Below, one piece after another: positions 15,615 to 24,425 of a DNA stretch of 64,000 nucleotides. The translations under genes were made by a program, and so were the position numbers. Each line of letters starts with the position of its first letter. Position 1 is the first letter of the stretch. Source of the DNA: JAPXRI01 sp033813635 (GTDB lineage: Bacteria > Bacillota > Clostridia > Oscillospirales > QAMX01); NCBI GenBank assembly GCA_033813635.1, contig JAPXRI010000008.1, positions 1 to 64,000 on the forward strand, read 5' to 3'. Under the pieces are notes generated by a model. It made no database searches. It was not told the DNA's origin and saw only the letters and a program-made list of their open reading frames with translations.

Positions 15615-15961
15615 CAAGTCATGATGTATTCCTTGAAGATTGTTTCCTCGACTGTTGCGCGCAGGTTGTTCATTCTGCGGACCCACTCCATCTGATCTTC
15701 GCCCTTAAGCGTTTCTGCTATGCCCTCGTGTTTGGCGTACTGCTTCATCAATAAGTCATACATCTCATTTGCCGATCGGTCGATTTCCTCCAGGTGGGCG
15801 TTCAGTTTCCCGCTGAACAGCAATCCGGTGTAGATGCCGCTGTGATGCTTTCTCAGGAATTCTCGCCGTCTCACGCCCCACACCCCGATACTCGGAGCCT
15901 CCGGGGGAATCAGGTCAGGGAGCAGATAATCGCCCTCGCGGTGGAAAGTCAATTTATTCAT
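15614..15961 (-). CDS. tnpV: Transposon-encoded protein TnpV-like
   Basis: 115 residues. The start (L-T-F-H-R-E-G-D-Y-L-L-P-D-L) and the F-L-R-K-H-H and E-Q-M-E-W-V-R-R-M-N-N segments match the TnpV family found in clostridial transposons of the Tn4451 kind. Its molecular role is not established. It starts within the stop codon of a 58-residue ORF (TAATG). No transposase or recombinase is intact nearby, so this is probably a leftover of a mobile element. Confidence 0.82.
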   Translation of the reverse strand: MNKLTFHREGDYLLPDLIPPEAPSIGVWGVRRREFLRKHHSGIYTGLLFSGKLNAHLEEIDRSANEMYDLLMKQYAKHEGIAETLKGEDQMEWVRRMNNLRATVEETIFKEYIMT

Positions 15962-16137
15962 TATCTAAACCTCCAAAACCGTTTTTTCGTCGGCGCGTCA
16001 ATGACCTTGAGGATCAAATCCTCCATGCCCTTCGTCGGTTTGCCCTCTGCTTGTATCCGATGCCATTCTTCATACAACGCCCGGACCAGTAGCCCGTGCT
16101 CATACCGATCCAGCGTCAGTCGCTTCACCTCGCCCAT
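15961..16137 (-). CDS. Small protein upstream of tnpV
   Basis: 58 residues, basic, with a start like M-G-E-V-K-R-L-T-L-D-R-Y-E-H-G-L. ATG at 16137 follows GAGGAGG at 7 bases. Its TAA stop overlaps the tnpV start by one base, so the two are translationally coupled. Small ORFs in this position are commonly seen with tnpV in clostridial elements; I cannot assign a function. Confidence 0.75.
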   Translation of the reverse strand: MGEVKRLTLDRYEHGLLVRALYEEWHRIQAEGKPTKGMEDLILKVIDAPTKKRFWRFR

Positions 16138-16198
16138 TTCCGCACCTCCTCACTTTGGGTATAACCATCGTATCAGCATTTTCCGCAAAAGACGAATG

Positions 16199-16234
16199 TG
16201 CGAAAACCGGGAGAGCAGCTTTGCCCTCCCGGTT
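16199..16234 (-). terminator. Intrinsic terminator of the gene fragment at 16262
   Basis: A perfect 9-bp stem AACCGGGAG/CTCCCGGTT (16205-16213, 16226-16234), followed on the minus strand by TTTT. It lies directly after the stop of the fragment at 16262-16473. Confidence 0.65.
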
Positions 16235-16261
16235 CGAATGATTGCCTTTGCAACGCCGTGT

Positions 16262-16473
16262 TCAGTTGTTGATGGTGTCTTCAAATACTTCCTTATCCCG
16301 CCTTGGCAGACTCTCGTCCGGTGTTTTTAAATAAATGCCCGCCTTGTCAGCGCGTAATGATACCGCCACTTTCCGATCGGGGATTTCCATTTCGGATTGT
16401 ATTCATCCGATTCCTTTTTAACAAGCGTGACCCCGTTTTTTTGCCGCATCCGCTCGCTTCTGACGTTGTAATC
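16262..16473 (-). pseudogene. Frameshifted C-terminal gene fragment, mobile-element remnant
   Basis: Two minus-strand frames look coding end to end. One reads through K-N-G-V-T-L-V-K-K-E-S-D-E-Y-N-P-K-W-K-S-P-I-G-K-W-R and stops at 16327. The other continues K-A-G-I-Y-L-K-T-P-D-E-S-L-P-R-R-D and stops at 16262, right before a terminator. Joined by one frameshift they give a natural-looking C-terminus. No start codon with a ribosome-binding site exists; the piece begins at the stop of the GrpB gene. I do not recognise the family. Position next to tnpV suggests element-derived DNA. Confidence 0.5.
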
Positions 16474-17076
16474 CTAAAAAATCGTATCCGTCCTCGGGTG
16501 GCGGGAGCCGAGCGGGCGGTCGACAGTGACGGTAACGGTTTTACCGAGTACGGAACGCGCCCGCGCGCGCCGCAGCGCCTTTTGGATAAAATCGGCCTTG
16601 CCCGCGGTGTAAGCGGTCCTGTCGTCTGGAAACTCGTCTTTCAGCCTGAGCTTCAGAGCTTCATATTCCCTCGCCGCGTCGCAGCTTCCGTTCAGATAAT
16701 CCCTGAAGGCAAGATAATCGTTCCACTTTTCGCCGCCGTACTCCACGACGTGGATGTGGTGCGTACGGGTGTTTTCCTCTTCTCCGGGGACTATGAACAG
16801 TATGTCCCCCGGAACATCCTGTTTTGAACGGATGAATCCCGCGTTCGCCAGCGCGGGGACGAGGGGAGTGAGCATATCGAGCCCTTTTATGCCCACCGCG
16901 ATGTCGATGATCGGCTTGGCCATAATGCCCGCGACCGACGTGCTGCCCACATGTTGAATGTCCGCCGCCGCGTCGCCGAAAATCGCTTTCAGTCTTTCAA
17001 TCGTCTCAGCGGCGTTTTCTTCCCAGGCCTTTTCGTGCGGAAAAAGCTCAACTGTTCCTCTTTTCAGTCCGAGCAT
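16474..17076 (-). CDS. GrpB/UPF0157 family protein with truncated pyrophosphatase-like tail
   Basis: 200 residues. Residues 1-170 are a GrpB (UPF0157) nucleotidyltransferase-like domain, with H-V-G-S-T-S-V-A-G and K-P-I-I-D-I-A-V as hallmarks. The last 25 residues (L-G-K-T-V-T-V-T-V-D-R-P-L-G-S-R-H-P) match the start of an inorganic-pyrophosphatase-type domain, which from memory is fused to GrpB in many Clostridia. Here it ends abruptly after HP with unrelated residues and a stop. AAAGGAGG precedes the ATG. The truncation coincides with the edge of the tnpV remnant. The GrpB domain may still work. Confidence 0.8.
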   Translation of the reverse strand: MLGLKRGTVELFPHEKAWEENAAETIERLKAIFGDAAADIQHVGSTSVAGIMAKPIIDIAVGIKGLDMLTPLVPALANAGFIRSKQDVPGDILFIVPGEEENTRTHHIHVVEYGGEKWNDYLAFRDYLNGSCDAAREYEALKLRLKDEFPDDRTAYTAGKADFIQKALRRARARSVLGKTVTVTVDRPLGSRHPRTDTIF

Positions 17077-17110
17077 GTTAGCCTCCTTTGCGCCTGCCGC
17101 CGCCCCGGGT

Positions 17111-17701
17111 TTATTCCTTCAGGTACCCTTTTTCGCAGGCGTCCGCTATAACCTGTTCGACAAAGCCCCAGAGCGCCGGCAGCGCGGCCCTGATCGGGGC
17201 CATCCTCTTTAAAACGCTCTCCTTTTTCACGCCGTGCTTTACCCAGGTATAGCCTTGCGTCATCGAGTTGTTTATAAAAGGCTGGAGCCTGTCGATCGCC
17301 GAGGCGTAGAGCGCGTCGGGGGATTCCATCGCGTCGAACTCCTCCCAGAGCGCGCGGTACTCCGCGCCCTGCTCCTCCGGCAACAGCGAAAAGAGGCTGT
17401 CCGCGGCGTCCTTTTCCCGTTTTTCCTTGCTTTGATTACCTTTTGCGTCATAGGCGAACGTGTCGCCGGCGTAGATCTCCACCAGATCGTGTAAAAGGGC
17501 CATTCTGACCACGCGGTTTATGTCCACTCCGGGGTCGGCCGCGTACTCGTAAAGCGTGATCGCAGTCACCGCGAAGTGCCACGAGTGCTCGGCGTCCGTC
17601 TCCTGCCTCGATTTATCGATCAGCATTGTCTGCCTGAGTACAGTTTTCATCTTGTCGATCTCGGTCAGAAACGAAAGCTGCTTTTCAAACCGTATATCCA
17701 T
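17111..17701 (-). CDS. HD domain hydrolase (YfbR/HDDC2-like)
   Basis: 196 residues. Metal-binding HD motifs are visible: His39 in A-E-H-S-W-H, His71-Asp72 in L-L-H-D-L-V-E and Glu75. The A-E-H-S-W-H and H-D-L-V-E-I-Y-A-G-D pattern is that of the YfbR/HDDC2 group, in which characterised members are 5'-deoxynucleotidases acting on dNMPs. It lies 34 bases before grpB on the same strand. The ribosome-binding site is weak. Confidence 0.85.
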   Translation of the reverse strand: MDIRFEKQLSFLTEIDKMKTVLRQTMLIDKSRQETDAEHSWHFAVTAITLYEYAADPGVDINRVVRMALLHDLVEIYAGDTFAYDAKGNQSKEKREKDAADSLFSLLPEEQGAEYRALWEEFDAMESPDALYASAIDRLQPFINNSMTQGYTWVKHGVKKESVLKRMAPIRAALPALWGFVEQVIADACEKGYLKE

Positions 17702-17727
17702 ATGTTATTTAACATCCCCATTCTTCA

Positions 17728-18281
17728 TTATTTGCCGCAGAGTCCGGTCGTTTTATATTTTGATATAGTACGATCGCTCCAAACATGCGCTTCAATAAAT
17801 CTCTCAGGCCCGAGGTTTCCGTCGGCATTCCAATCCTGAGGCAAACCGTATTTTTCTATAAGCTTTAAAATCTCGCTGTAAGTATATATTTGCCGTCTGT
17901 ATTCCTTGCCGTCGTTTACAAAAGAAGAAAAGGTCGGAAACATATCGCCGTATGAAAAACCTATTGTGTTTATATCAAACTCGCTGATATCTATTCTTAA
18001 ATATGCGCCGTTTTTATACCATGACTTCAGCCATTCGCATTCCTCTACAACCATATAGTGGGGTGTGTCTTTTTCGGGTCTGCCGCCTTTTGCGATGAAC
18101 AGATTGCGTGCTGTCATTTCAAGGGTCCGGCGTCGTTCAAGATAACCCTCCGGCCGTTTTGCGGCAAAAACACAGTTACAGGCTTTTATACTGTCGGGAA
18201 TCTGCTGCGCTTTTTCGGGCGGGAGGTCTGATAAGCTTAAAAACGGTCCTTTGCTTTTTCGTAGTAGTGATATAGAATCAT
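17728..18281 (-). pseudogene. Conserved clostridial hypothetical gene with a frameshift
   Basis: An intact-looking 129-codon frame (17728-18117) continues upstream without a stop to about 18255 and joins, by a one-base shift, a start ATG at 18281. The reconstructed protein starts M-I-L-Y-H-Y-Y-E-K-S-K-G-P-F and is about 184 residues. I remember proteins with this start as a conserved clostridial family without known function. The shift lies in a G-A5-G run, and a sixth A would restore the frame. The ATG overlaps the nucleotidyltransferase stop (TAATG). A sequencing error or a true mutation are both possible. Confidence 0.65.
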
Positions 18282-18928
18282 TATTCCTCCGTAGCTATCA
18301 AAACGGGAAAAAAATATTCTTTATAGCCCCTTTTGTACCAGAATGGGTTGTGGCCCCAGATTTGAGGAAAAATTTCTTTTTCCGACACGCCCTGCGACAG
18401 CAGAATATCTTTTAAAACAGCTAGATCGGCAATATCCTTATCTCTTTGTTTCCACTCCGGGTTTAAAAGCTCGGCGTGCGATTTTATCGCGTACAGAAGC
18501 TTTGCCCCCGCGGTATAGGCGCGAACGCCGCTGAATTCGCGGGGTTCCACGTCCAGCCAGTCCACGGGGAAAAAGACCGTGCCGTGTCTGCCGATATGCC
18601 TCCAGTGTATTATTCCGTCGATGTTATCCATCGCATTGAAGCCGGCGTGGACCTCGCCCTTTTTAATCTGAAGCATCCAGAAGTCCTCGAGGTATTTCAC
18701 CTCGTACCCCGCGCCGGCATAGGCGTTTTTCAGCTCGTCGACATGGAGGGTAAGGTCTTCGGTGAAGCAGTCAAGGTCTCCGTGCTTCCGGGAGAGTCTG
18801 CCTGAGAGGATATCCACCGCGAAGCCGCCCCATACATAGGATTTAACGCCGGTTTTCTCCGAAATGTCGTATATATCCCGAAGCATCTGAAAATACTGCG
18901 CGGTTTTCTGATCGGGCGATGTACACAT
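18281..18928 (-). CDS. Nucleotidyltransferase family protein (ANT(2'')/Lnu-like)
   Basis: 215 residues. V-W-G-G-F-A-V-D-I-L-S-G-R and K-H-G-D-L-D-C-F match the minimal nucleotidyltransferase core G-G/S-x-x-D-x-D of aminoglycoside- and lincosamide-adenylyltransferase relatives. Whether it confers resistance cannot be told; most relatives in Clostridia are uncharacterised. ATG at 18928 follows GGAGGAG at 6 bases. An upstream TTG overlapping that site is rejected. Confidence 0.78.
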   Translation of the reverse strand: MCTSPDQKTAQYFQMLRDIYDISEKTGVKSYVWGGFAVDILSGRLSRKHGDLDCFTEDLTLHVDELKNAYAGAGYEVKYLEDFWMLQIKKGEVHAGFNAMDNIDGIIHWRHIGRHGTVFFPVDWLDVEPREFSGVRAYTAGAKLLYAIKSHAELLNPEWKQRDKDIADLAVLKDILLSQGVSEKEIFPQIWGHNPFWYKRGYKEYFFPVLIATEE

Positions 18929-18984
18929 ATTTCGCTCCTCCGTCCGCAATTCCGGGTTTCCTCCGGGGTTTCGGTCAGCTTGGA

Positions 18985-19689
18985 TTAGAGAAAATCGGCT
19001 ATCTCGGAGACATGGCTGATGGACGGGTATTTTCCGCTGCTCTGCGAGCCGGGTTTAGCCCTAATCAGCACCGGCCGGATTCCGCAGGCCGCAGCGCCGT
19101 CGAGGTTTTCCTCGCTGTCGTCGATAAAAACGGTCTCCTCCGGCGCAAGTCCGATTTTCCCGAGGGCGTCCAGATACATCCGCCTGTCCGGCTTGGACAC
19201 GCCGAGATAGCAGCTGAAGGTTATCGCGTCGAAACAGTTCCGGATACCCCAGGCGGTGATAAAGCGCTCGGTAGACGGCCAGGTGTCCGAGACAAGCCCG
19301 AGCCTGTACCTGCCCCTCAGCTTTTCCAGCGTTTCCTTCACGCCGTCGTAAAGCAGGATCGTGTTCGGGGCATAGGCCATTTCGCGGGCAAAAACGCGCG
19401 CGTCCTCCTCCGTAATGCCGAGCTCGGGCAGCTCAGCGGACAAAATCATATAGTAATTGACGAATTGCCGGAGTTCCTTGTCCACGGAGAGGACAAGATG
19501 GTCGGCCTCGAGGAATTTCATTCCCTTTTCAAACGCCAGTTTTTTTCTCTCCTCTGGAATGGCGCCGAAGACGGTGCTGTCAGTCCGTTCGTAAAAGCTT
19601 CCCGGCAGCAGGAAGGTCCCCGTTTTCGGGTACGCTATCGTCCAGCCGATGTCAAACAGTATTCCCTTTATCGGCGTTTTGTTCACCAT
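18985..19689 (-). CDS. HAD superfamily hydrolase-like protein
   Basis: 234 residues with a HAD core: motif I F-D-I-G-W-T (nucleophile Asp at about 12), motif II V-S-D-T, motif III lysine in V-S-K-P-D, and motif IV F-I-D-D-S-E-E-N. In motif I the second aspartate, the usual general acid in DxDxT, is replaced by glycine. Activity may therefore be altered or limited. It lies 56 bases before the nucleotidyltransferase gene on the same strand. The substrate is unknown. Confidence 0.83.
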   Translation of the reverse strand: MVNKTPIKGILFDIGWTIAYPKTGTFLLPGSFYERTDSTVFGAIPEERKKLAFEKGMKFLEADHLVLSVDKELRQFVNYYMILSAELPELGITEEDARVFAREMAYAPNTILLYDGVKETLEKLRGRYRLGLVSDTWPSTERFITAWGIRNCFDAITFSCYLGVSKPDRRMYLDALGKIGLAPEETVFIDDSEENLDGAAACGIRPVLIRAKPGSQSSGKYPSISHVSEIADFL

Positions 19690-19728
19690 GCCGATCCCCG
19701 TTTCTGTCCGTATTTTTTTCCGCGCCCG

Positions 19729-20550
19729 TCAGAGGAATTTTTTATAGGTCAGTATATGAAATTCCGCGGTTGTCTCCAGCCGCTCAAGCGCGTCGAGCTT
19801 GGCCCGGTCGGACGGGCTTGTCCTATGGGCGTAGGGCGTCATATCAAAGAGGTTTCGGATGTCCTCGTTTGAGGCAAGCGCCACAGCGAAACGGAGCTCC
19901 TTTGCTTCGGCCAGAGAAAAGCCGGGGAGCGGCGGGTTTTCCGGTTCGTTTTCATAGGGCTTTGTATAGACCGCGCTTTTCAGCTCCCAGAGGTGCCTCC
20001 TGCCCGGGAACACGCGGACCAGAACTCCGCCGGGTTTGAGCACCCGCAGGAATTCTTCCGCCGCGAACGGAGCGAATACGGAAAACGCCGCGTCGAAAAC
20101 GCCGCCCGGAAACGGAAGGGAAAAAACGCTGGCTACGGCGCGGCGGAGCGCTCTGCTCCTCTTCGCGCCCATCGCCAGCGCGTCCCGCGAGACGTCTATC
20201 CCGTACACCGCGGGTTCCGCGCCTGCCGCGGAGAGGCGTTCGAAAATTCCGGCGGTGTAATAGCACTCCCCGCAGCCGGCGTCCAAAACCGCCGCGCGCT
20301 CCGGACAAAAACGCTCCGCGGTCTCGCAAAGAGCGCGGAGAAGCGGAGCGTAATAACCCTTGTCTAAAAAATCCCGCCGCGACGAGAGCATGCGCCTATC
20401 GTCCCCGTGGACCGCGTTGGCCCGGTTGGACATTAAAAGGTTGACATACCCGCTTTTGGCGATATCGAAATTGTGTCCGTGCCCGCAGACAAAGCTTTTT
20501 TCCCGTCTGTCAAGGGGCTCGCCGCAGACCGGACATATAAGCAGTTCCAT
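19729..20550 (-). CDS. RlmA/TlrB-type 23S rRNA (guanine-N1)-methyltransferase
   Basis: 273 residues. The N-terminus is a zinc-binding domain, C-P-V-C-G (Cys6, Cys9) and F-V-C-G-H-G-H, typical of RlmA(I/II). The SAM-binding motif L-D-A-G-C-G-E-C-Y-Y follows at about 90-99. Family members methylate N1 of G745 or G748 in helix 35 of 23S rRNA; the G748 type gives tylosin resistance. Which guanine is used here cannot be decided by eye. Confidence 0.88.
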   Translation of the reverse strand: MELLICPVCGEPLDRREKSFVCGHGHNFDIAKSGYVNLLMSNRANAVHGDDRRMLSSRRDFLDKGYYAPLLRALCETAERFCPERAAVLDAGCGECYYTAGIFERLSAAGAEPAVYGIDVSRDALAMGAKRSRALRRAVASVFSLPFPGGVFDAAFSVFAPFAAEEFLRVLKPGGVLVRVFPGRRHLWELKSAVYTKPYENEPENPPLPGFSLAEAKELRFAVALASNEDIRNLFDMTPYAHRTSPSDRAKLDALERLETTAEFHILTYKKFL

Positions 20551-20642
20551 TTCCGGCTCCAGTTAAGAGATGTTTAAAATCATTTAGATACATTTTACCA
20601 TAAACAGCCGTAATTTTCCACACCGGCAGCCGGCAAAATTAT

Positions 20643-22478
20643 TCAGACTTTTACGATAACGCCGTATTTTTTTAACCAATAATTGAGCTGCAGGAAATAA
20701 GCGATCGTCTGCGGGACGGTCATCAGTTGGCCGTACCACGGCGTCTGATTATCCGAGGACAGCAGAAGCTCAAGGCTCTCCTTTTTTACTATGTCGAAAA
20801 TCGCCTCGTTCGGGCTTGCGAGGATATCCCGGAGCATCGAGGAGACGGCTTTCAAATATGCCGGGTGGTGGGTTTTGGGGTACGGGCTTTTTTTGCGCCA
20901 CAGGACCCGGTCCGGCAGAAGCGCATTAACCGCTTCGCGCAAAAGCCCTTTTTCGTAATTGTTGTAGTCCTTAAAGGCCCAGGGCACGGCGTACAGGTAG
21001 TCTACGATCCTGTAATCGCAAAACGGCACGCGCACCTCAAGTCCGGAGTACATGCTCATCCGGTCCTTCCTGTCCAGCAGAGTCTGCATGAACCACTGCA
21101 CGTTCAGGTTGATCATAATTTTCGATTTTCTGTCCTCCTCCGCGTCCGTGTGGGAAAGGTCGGCGTCGCGGGCGGTGCGCAGATACTTTTGATTTACATA
21201 TTGATAGGGGTCGATCCGGCTTTTAAGGTCATCCGTTAAAAAGCCGTACCTCCAGGCGGTGCTCTGAGCCCACGGGAAGCCCTCCGCCTCCCGGATTGTC
21301 CTGTCGCGATACCAGGGGTATCCGCCGAAGACCTCGTCCGCGCATTCGCCGGACAGCGCCACGGTGCAGTGCTTTTTAACCTCGCGGCAGAACAGCAGAA
21401 GCGACGAGTCGACGTCCGCCATGCCGGGCAGATCCCTTGCGTCCACGGCTTCGAAAAGGGCGGAGACAAGCTCAGGCGTGTCAATCGTCACGGGAACGTT
21501 GTCGCAGCCGAGGTGGGAGCAGACGAGATCTATGTAGTCGCTGTCGCTGTTGGGCTGAAATCTGCTGGCTTTGAAATATTTCTCGTTGTCCTTATAAAAG
21601 ACCGAAAAGGTTTTCAGCCTCTCGCCCCGCATGGCGGCCTCATCCGCCGCGATCGCGGTGATGATGCTCGAGTCGAGTCCGCCGGACAGAAATGTACAGA
21701 TCGGAACGTCGGATACCAGCTGGCGCCTGACCGCGTCCCGCACAAGGGACCCCACGTTGGCGACGGTGTCCTCAAAGGAGTCGCGGTGCTCCCTGTCGGC
21801 GACGCGCCAATACCGCCATACGGACAGGCCGTTCCTGTCGTAATACCCGCAGTACGCCGGGGGGAGCTCGCGGATTTGGCTGAAAACCCCGTAGCCCGGC
21901 GTCCTGCCGGGGCCGATCAGCATTATCTCAGCGATGGACTCGGCGTCAATCACAGGCTTCACCGACGGGTACTGCAATAGAGTCTTGATTTCGGAGGCGA
22001 ATATGAATTTGTTTCCGGTGAGCGCGTAGAAAAACGGCTTGACACCCATTCTGTCCCGTGCGACAAAAAGCTTTTTGGTCACGGACTCCCAGATTGCGAA
22101 TGCGAAAATACCGTTAAACCGGTTTACGCAATCCTCGCCCCAGACAATGTAGGCCTTCAGCAACACCTCGGTGTCGGAATGTCCTCTGAACCGGCACCCA
22201 GCCGTCTCGAGTTCCCGCTGGAGCTCCGCGGTGTTGTAGAGCTCGCCGTTGTAGACGAGGGTGTAGTCCTGGCCGTCCCGCCTGGCGGTCATCGGCTGCC
22301 GGCCGTTTTCAATGTCGATGACGCAGAGCCTCGAGTGGAGGAGGGCGGCGCCGTCGTAAAACGCTGTCCCGTCCTGATCGGGCCCCCTTTTCTTCATCGT
22401 GGACATTATCTTTTGGGTATCAAAGCCGCGGCGTATACCGCTCGCGCCATAATCGATTTCACCGCTGATTCCGCACAT
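20643..22478 (-). CDS. asnB: Asparagine synthase (glutamine-hydrolysing)
   Basis: 611 residues. Mature Cys1 follows the start methionine (M-C-G-I-S-G), which makes ATG at 22478 certain; GAGAGG precedes it. Residues 1-200 are the class II glutamine amidotransferase domain. F-L-S-G-G-L-D-S-S is the ATP pyrophosphatase loop of the synthetase domain. The reaction is aspartate + glutamine + ATP to asparagine + glutamate. The gene is separated from the ABC-F gene by a terminator and stands alone. Confidence 0.93.
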   Translation of the reverse strand: MCGISGEIDYGASGIRRGFDTQKIMSTMKKRGPDQDGTAFYDGAALLHSRLCVIDIENGRQPMTARRDGQDYTLVYNGELYNTAELQRELETAGCRFRGHSDTEVLLKAYIVWGEDCVNRFNGIFAFAIWESVTKKLFVARDRMGVKPFFYALTGNKFIFASEIKTLLQYPSVKPVIDAESIAEIMLIGPGRTPGYGVFSQIRELPPAYCGYYDRNGLSVWRYWRVADREHRDSFEDTVANVGSLVRDAVRRQLVSDVPICTFLSGGLDSSIITAIAADEAAMRGERLKTFSVFYKDNEKYFKASRFQPNSDSDYIDLVCSHLGCDNVPVTIDTPELVSALFEAVDARDLPGMADVDSSLLLFCREVKKHCTVALSGECADEVFGGYPWYRDRTIREAEGFPWAQSTAWRYGFLTDDLKSRIDPYQYVNQKYLRTARDADLSHTDAEEDRKSKIMINLNVQWFMQTLLDRKDRMSMYSGLEVRVPFCDYRIVDYLYAVPWAFKDYNNYEKGLLREAVNALLPDRVLWRKKSPYPKTHHPAYLKAVSSMLRDILASPNEAIFDIVKKESLELLLSSDNQTPWYGQLMTVPQTIAYFLQLNYWLKKYGVIVKV

Positions 22479-22640
22479 AATTCCTCTCCGTTCCGCCGCT
22501 GCCGCGGCATAGAATATGAAGGTCCGCCTGCTCTGAGTCATTTCGGGCGGGCTTCCAAAAAAATAAACGCTCCTGTTCTCCCGGAACACCGTCGTTCCAT
22601 ACATTTTATTATGGCGCCGCGCAATTTGTGACTGCCTCCG

Positions 22641-22665
22641 AAAAAACCGCTTTACAGCGGCGGTT
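22641..22665 (-). terminator. Intrinsic terminator of the ABC-F gene
   Basis: The stem AACCGC/GCGGTT (22645-22650, 22660-22665) begins inside the stop codon of the ABC-F gene on the minus strand and runs into six T. Confidence 0.65.
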
Positions 22666-24283
22666 ACTCAAAGAGCTCCTCAAGATTTAAGCTCTCTGAT
22701 ACCCATGAGACGTCCGCGTTCGAATCGTGAGTGGTCATCACCACGGTTCCGGGAAACTCCGCGAGGGCGTGCATAAGCACTTCTTTGGAATAAGTGTCGA
22801 GGTGATTTGTCGGTTCGTCAAGTATAATCAGGTTGACGGGCCGCATCATCGCGATACAGAGCCGCAGCTTGGTTATCTCGCCGCCGGACAGCGTCCGGAC
22901 GCGGGAGAAAAAGTGCGTCTCGTTGAGCCCGCAGGAGAAAAGCGCCTTTTGAAGCTCGGACTTGCTTTTTTCGGGGTAATACTCCTTCGCAAACTCGATA
23001 ACGGTGATATCGCGGGACGAGCGAGAGCTTACGCCCAGCAGCTTTCTCTCGGTTTTATGGTATGAGGAAAAATTGTTTTTATAGTCCTCCTCCTGCCGTA
23101 TAAACACGCTCTCAATCCGCTCGCCGAAAGCGATCCTTCCGCGAAGCGAGGGAATATCCCCACAGATGGTTTTCAGAAGCGTTGTCTTTCCGATGCCGTT
23201 GAAGCCGCGGAGAACAAGCTTCCCTCCGCGGGGAACCCGCAGGCTGACCGGCGGCAGTATCGGGGCGGTGTAGCCGATTTCAACGTTCTCAAGGCGGAGG
23301 GTATCGCCGGCCGCGCCGTTGAGGTGCGAAAACTTAAACTGGGGTTTGATGATGCGGTCCGGCTTTTCGATCAGCTCGAGGTTTGCAAGCATCTTTTTAA
23401 GCCAGGTCGCCTTGGTCCTGACGATGCCGCCCAGCGCATCTTCGGAGTTGTTCATGATGTATTCCTCGGCTTTCGCGATGAACTTCTGCTGCGCGTTATG
23501 CTCCGCGAGCTGGATTTTCTCCAGACGCGCCTTTTCCCTCACGTAAAAATCGTAGTTTCCGTTGTAGACCTTGAAAACGCGGTTCGCAATCTCGACTATT
23601 TTATCCGCTGTTTTGTTCAGAAAATTCACGTCATGGGAGATGACGATATAGGCGCACCGGAGCTTTTTCAGGTATTCCGCGAGCCACTCGGTATACCCCG
23701 AGTCCAAAAAGTTTGTCGGCTCGTCCAGAATAAGCAGATCGTTTTCGCACAGGAGGAGCTTTGCCAGCGTCAGCCTGACCTTCTGACCGCCGCTCAGAAG
23801 CTCGGTGCTTTTGTGGTATTCCTCCCGCGAAAATCCGAGCCCCTGCAGGACCGCGTCGATTTTTTTGCCGATCCGGTCGAACTCGTTTTTTTCGAGAAAT
23901 TCAGAAAGTGTCTGGGCGCGGACAGCGTGGCGCATTTGTTCATTTTCCGGGAGCGACGGAATTTCGGCGTAGAGCTTGTCAAGGCGGCTTTTCGCCTCAA
24001 ACAGCGGGGCGAAAACCGCCTCGAGATAGCCGTAAACGGTGTGTCCGCCGGCGATATCGGCGTATTGATCGAGCCAGCCGAGCCTTAAACCGCCCGGTGC
24101 CTCGTACGAAATACCGTCGGGTATGATTTCACCCTGCAGAATTTTAAGAAAAGATGTCTTCCCGCACCCGTTGGGGCCGACTAGACCGATGTGTTCTCCG
24201 GTTTGGACCATCAGAGAAGCGTTGTTGAATAAGCTTTTTTCAGTAAAAGTAAGGGAAAGGCGATTTATTTCAAACAGTCTCAT
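22664..24283 (-). CDS. ABC-F family ATPase
   Basis: 539 residues with two ATPase cassettes and no membrane segments: Walker A G-P-N-G-C-G-K-T-S (about 36-44) and G-F-N-G-I-G-K-T-T (about 360), both with LSGG signatures and L-I-L-D-E-P-T-N Walker B motifs. The roughly 80-residue linker between the cassettes has the charged helical character of the P-site tRNA-interaction motif. ABC-F proteins act on ribosomes, either rescuing stalled translation or giving antibiotic protection. GGAGAT lies 8 bases before the ATG. It may be an intrinsic resistance factor, but the linker cannot be classified by eye. Confidence 0.9.
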   Translation of the reverse strand: MRLFEINRLSLTFTEKSLFNNASLMVQTGEHIGLVGPNGCGKTSFLKILQGEIIPDGISYEAPGGLRLGWLDQYADIAGGHTVYGYLEAVFAPLFEAKSRLDKLYAEIPSLPENEQMRHAVRAQTLSEFLEKNEFDRIGKKIDAVLQGLGFSREEYHKSTELLSGGQKVRLTLAKLLLCENDLLILDEPTNFLDSGYTEWLAEYLKKLRCAYIVISHDVNFLNKTADKIVEIANRVFKVYNGNYDFYVREKARLEKIQLAEHNAQQKFIAKAEEYIMNNSEDALGGIVRTKATWLKKMLANLELIEKPDRIIKPQFKFSHLNGAAGDTLRLENVEIGYTAPILPPVSLRVPRGGKLVLRGFNGIGKTTLLKTICGDIPSLRGRIAFGERIESVFIRQEEDYKNNFSSYHKTERKLLGVSSRSSRDITVIEFAKEYYPEKSKSELQKALFSCGLNETHFFSRVRTLSGGEITKLRLCIAMMRPVNLIILDEPTNHLDTYSKEVLMHALAEFPGTVVMTTHDSNADVSWVSESLNLEELFE

Positions 24284-24370
24284 AACAATATCTCCAAAAT
24301 CAATATTAAATAATAATAAATATAGGAAAAGCAGACGGCTCCGGCATAATGAGCAGTCTGCTTCCGAAAA

Positions 24371-24402
24371 AAATCGGACGGCCGTTTAAAAGGCCGTCCG
24401 AT
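24371..24402 (-). terminator. Intrinsic terminator of the 41-codon gene
   Basis: A perfect 11-bp stem (24373-24383 with 24392-24402) followed on the minus strand by a six-T run. Confidence 0.88.
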
Positions 24403-24425
24403 TAATCATATCATGATGATTTAAC

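Noticed and set aside
18250..18260. Programmed -1 frameshifting as an explanation for the split gene
   Set aside because: The A5 run is not a canonical X-XXY-YYZ heptamer in the right phase, and no clear downstream stimulatory structure was seen; an indel is simpler.
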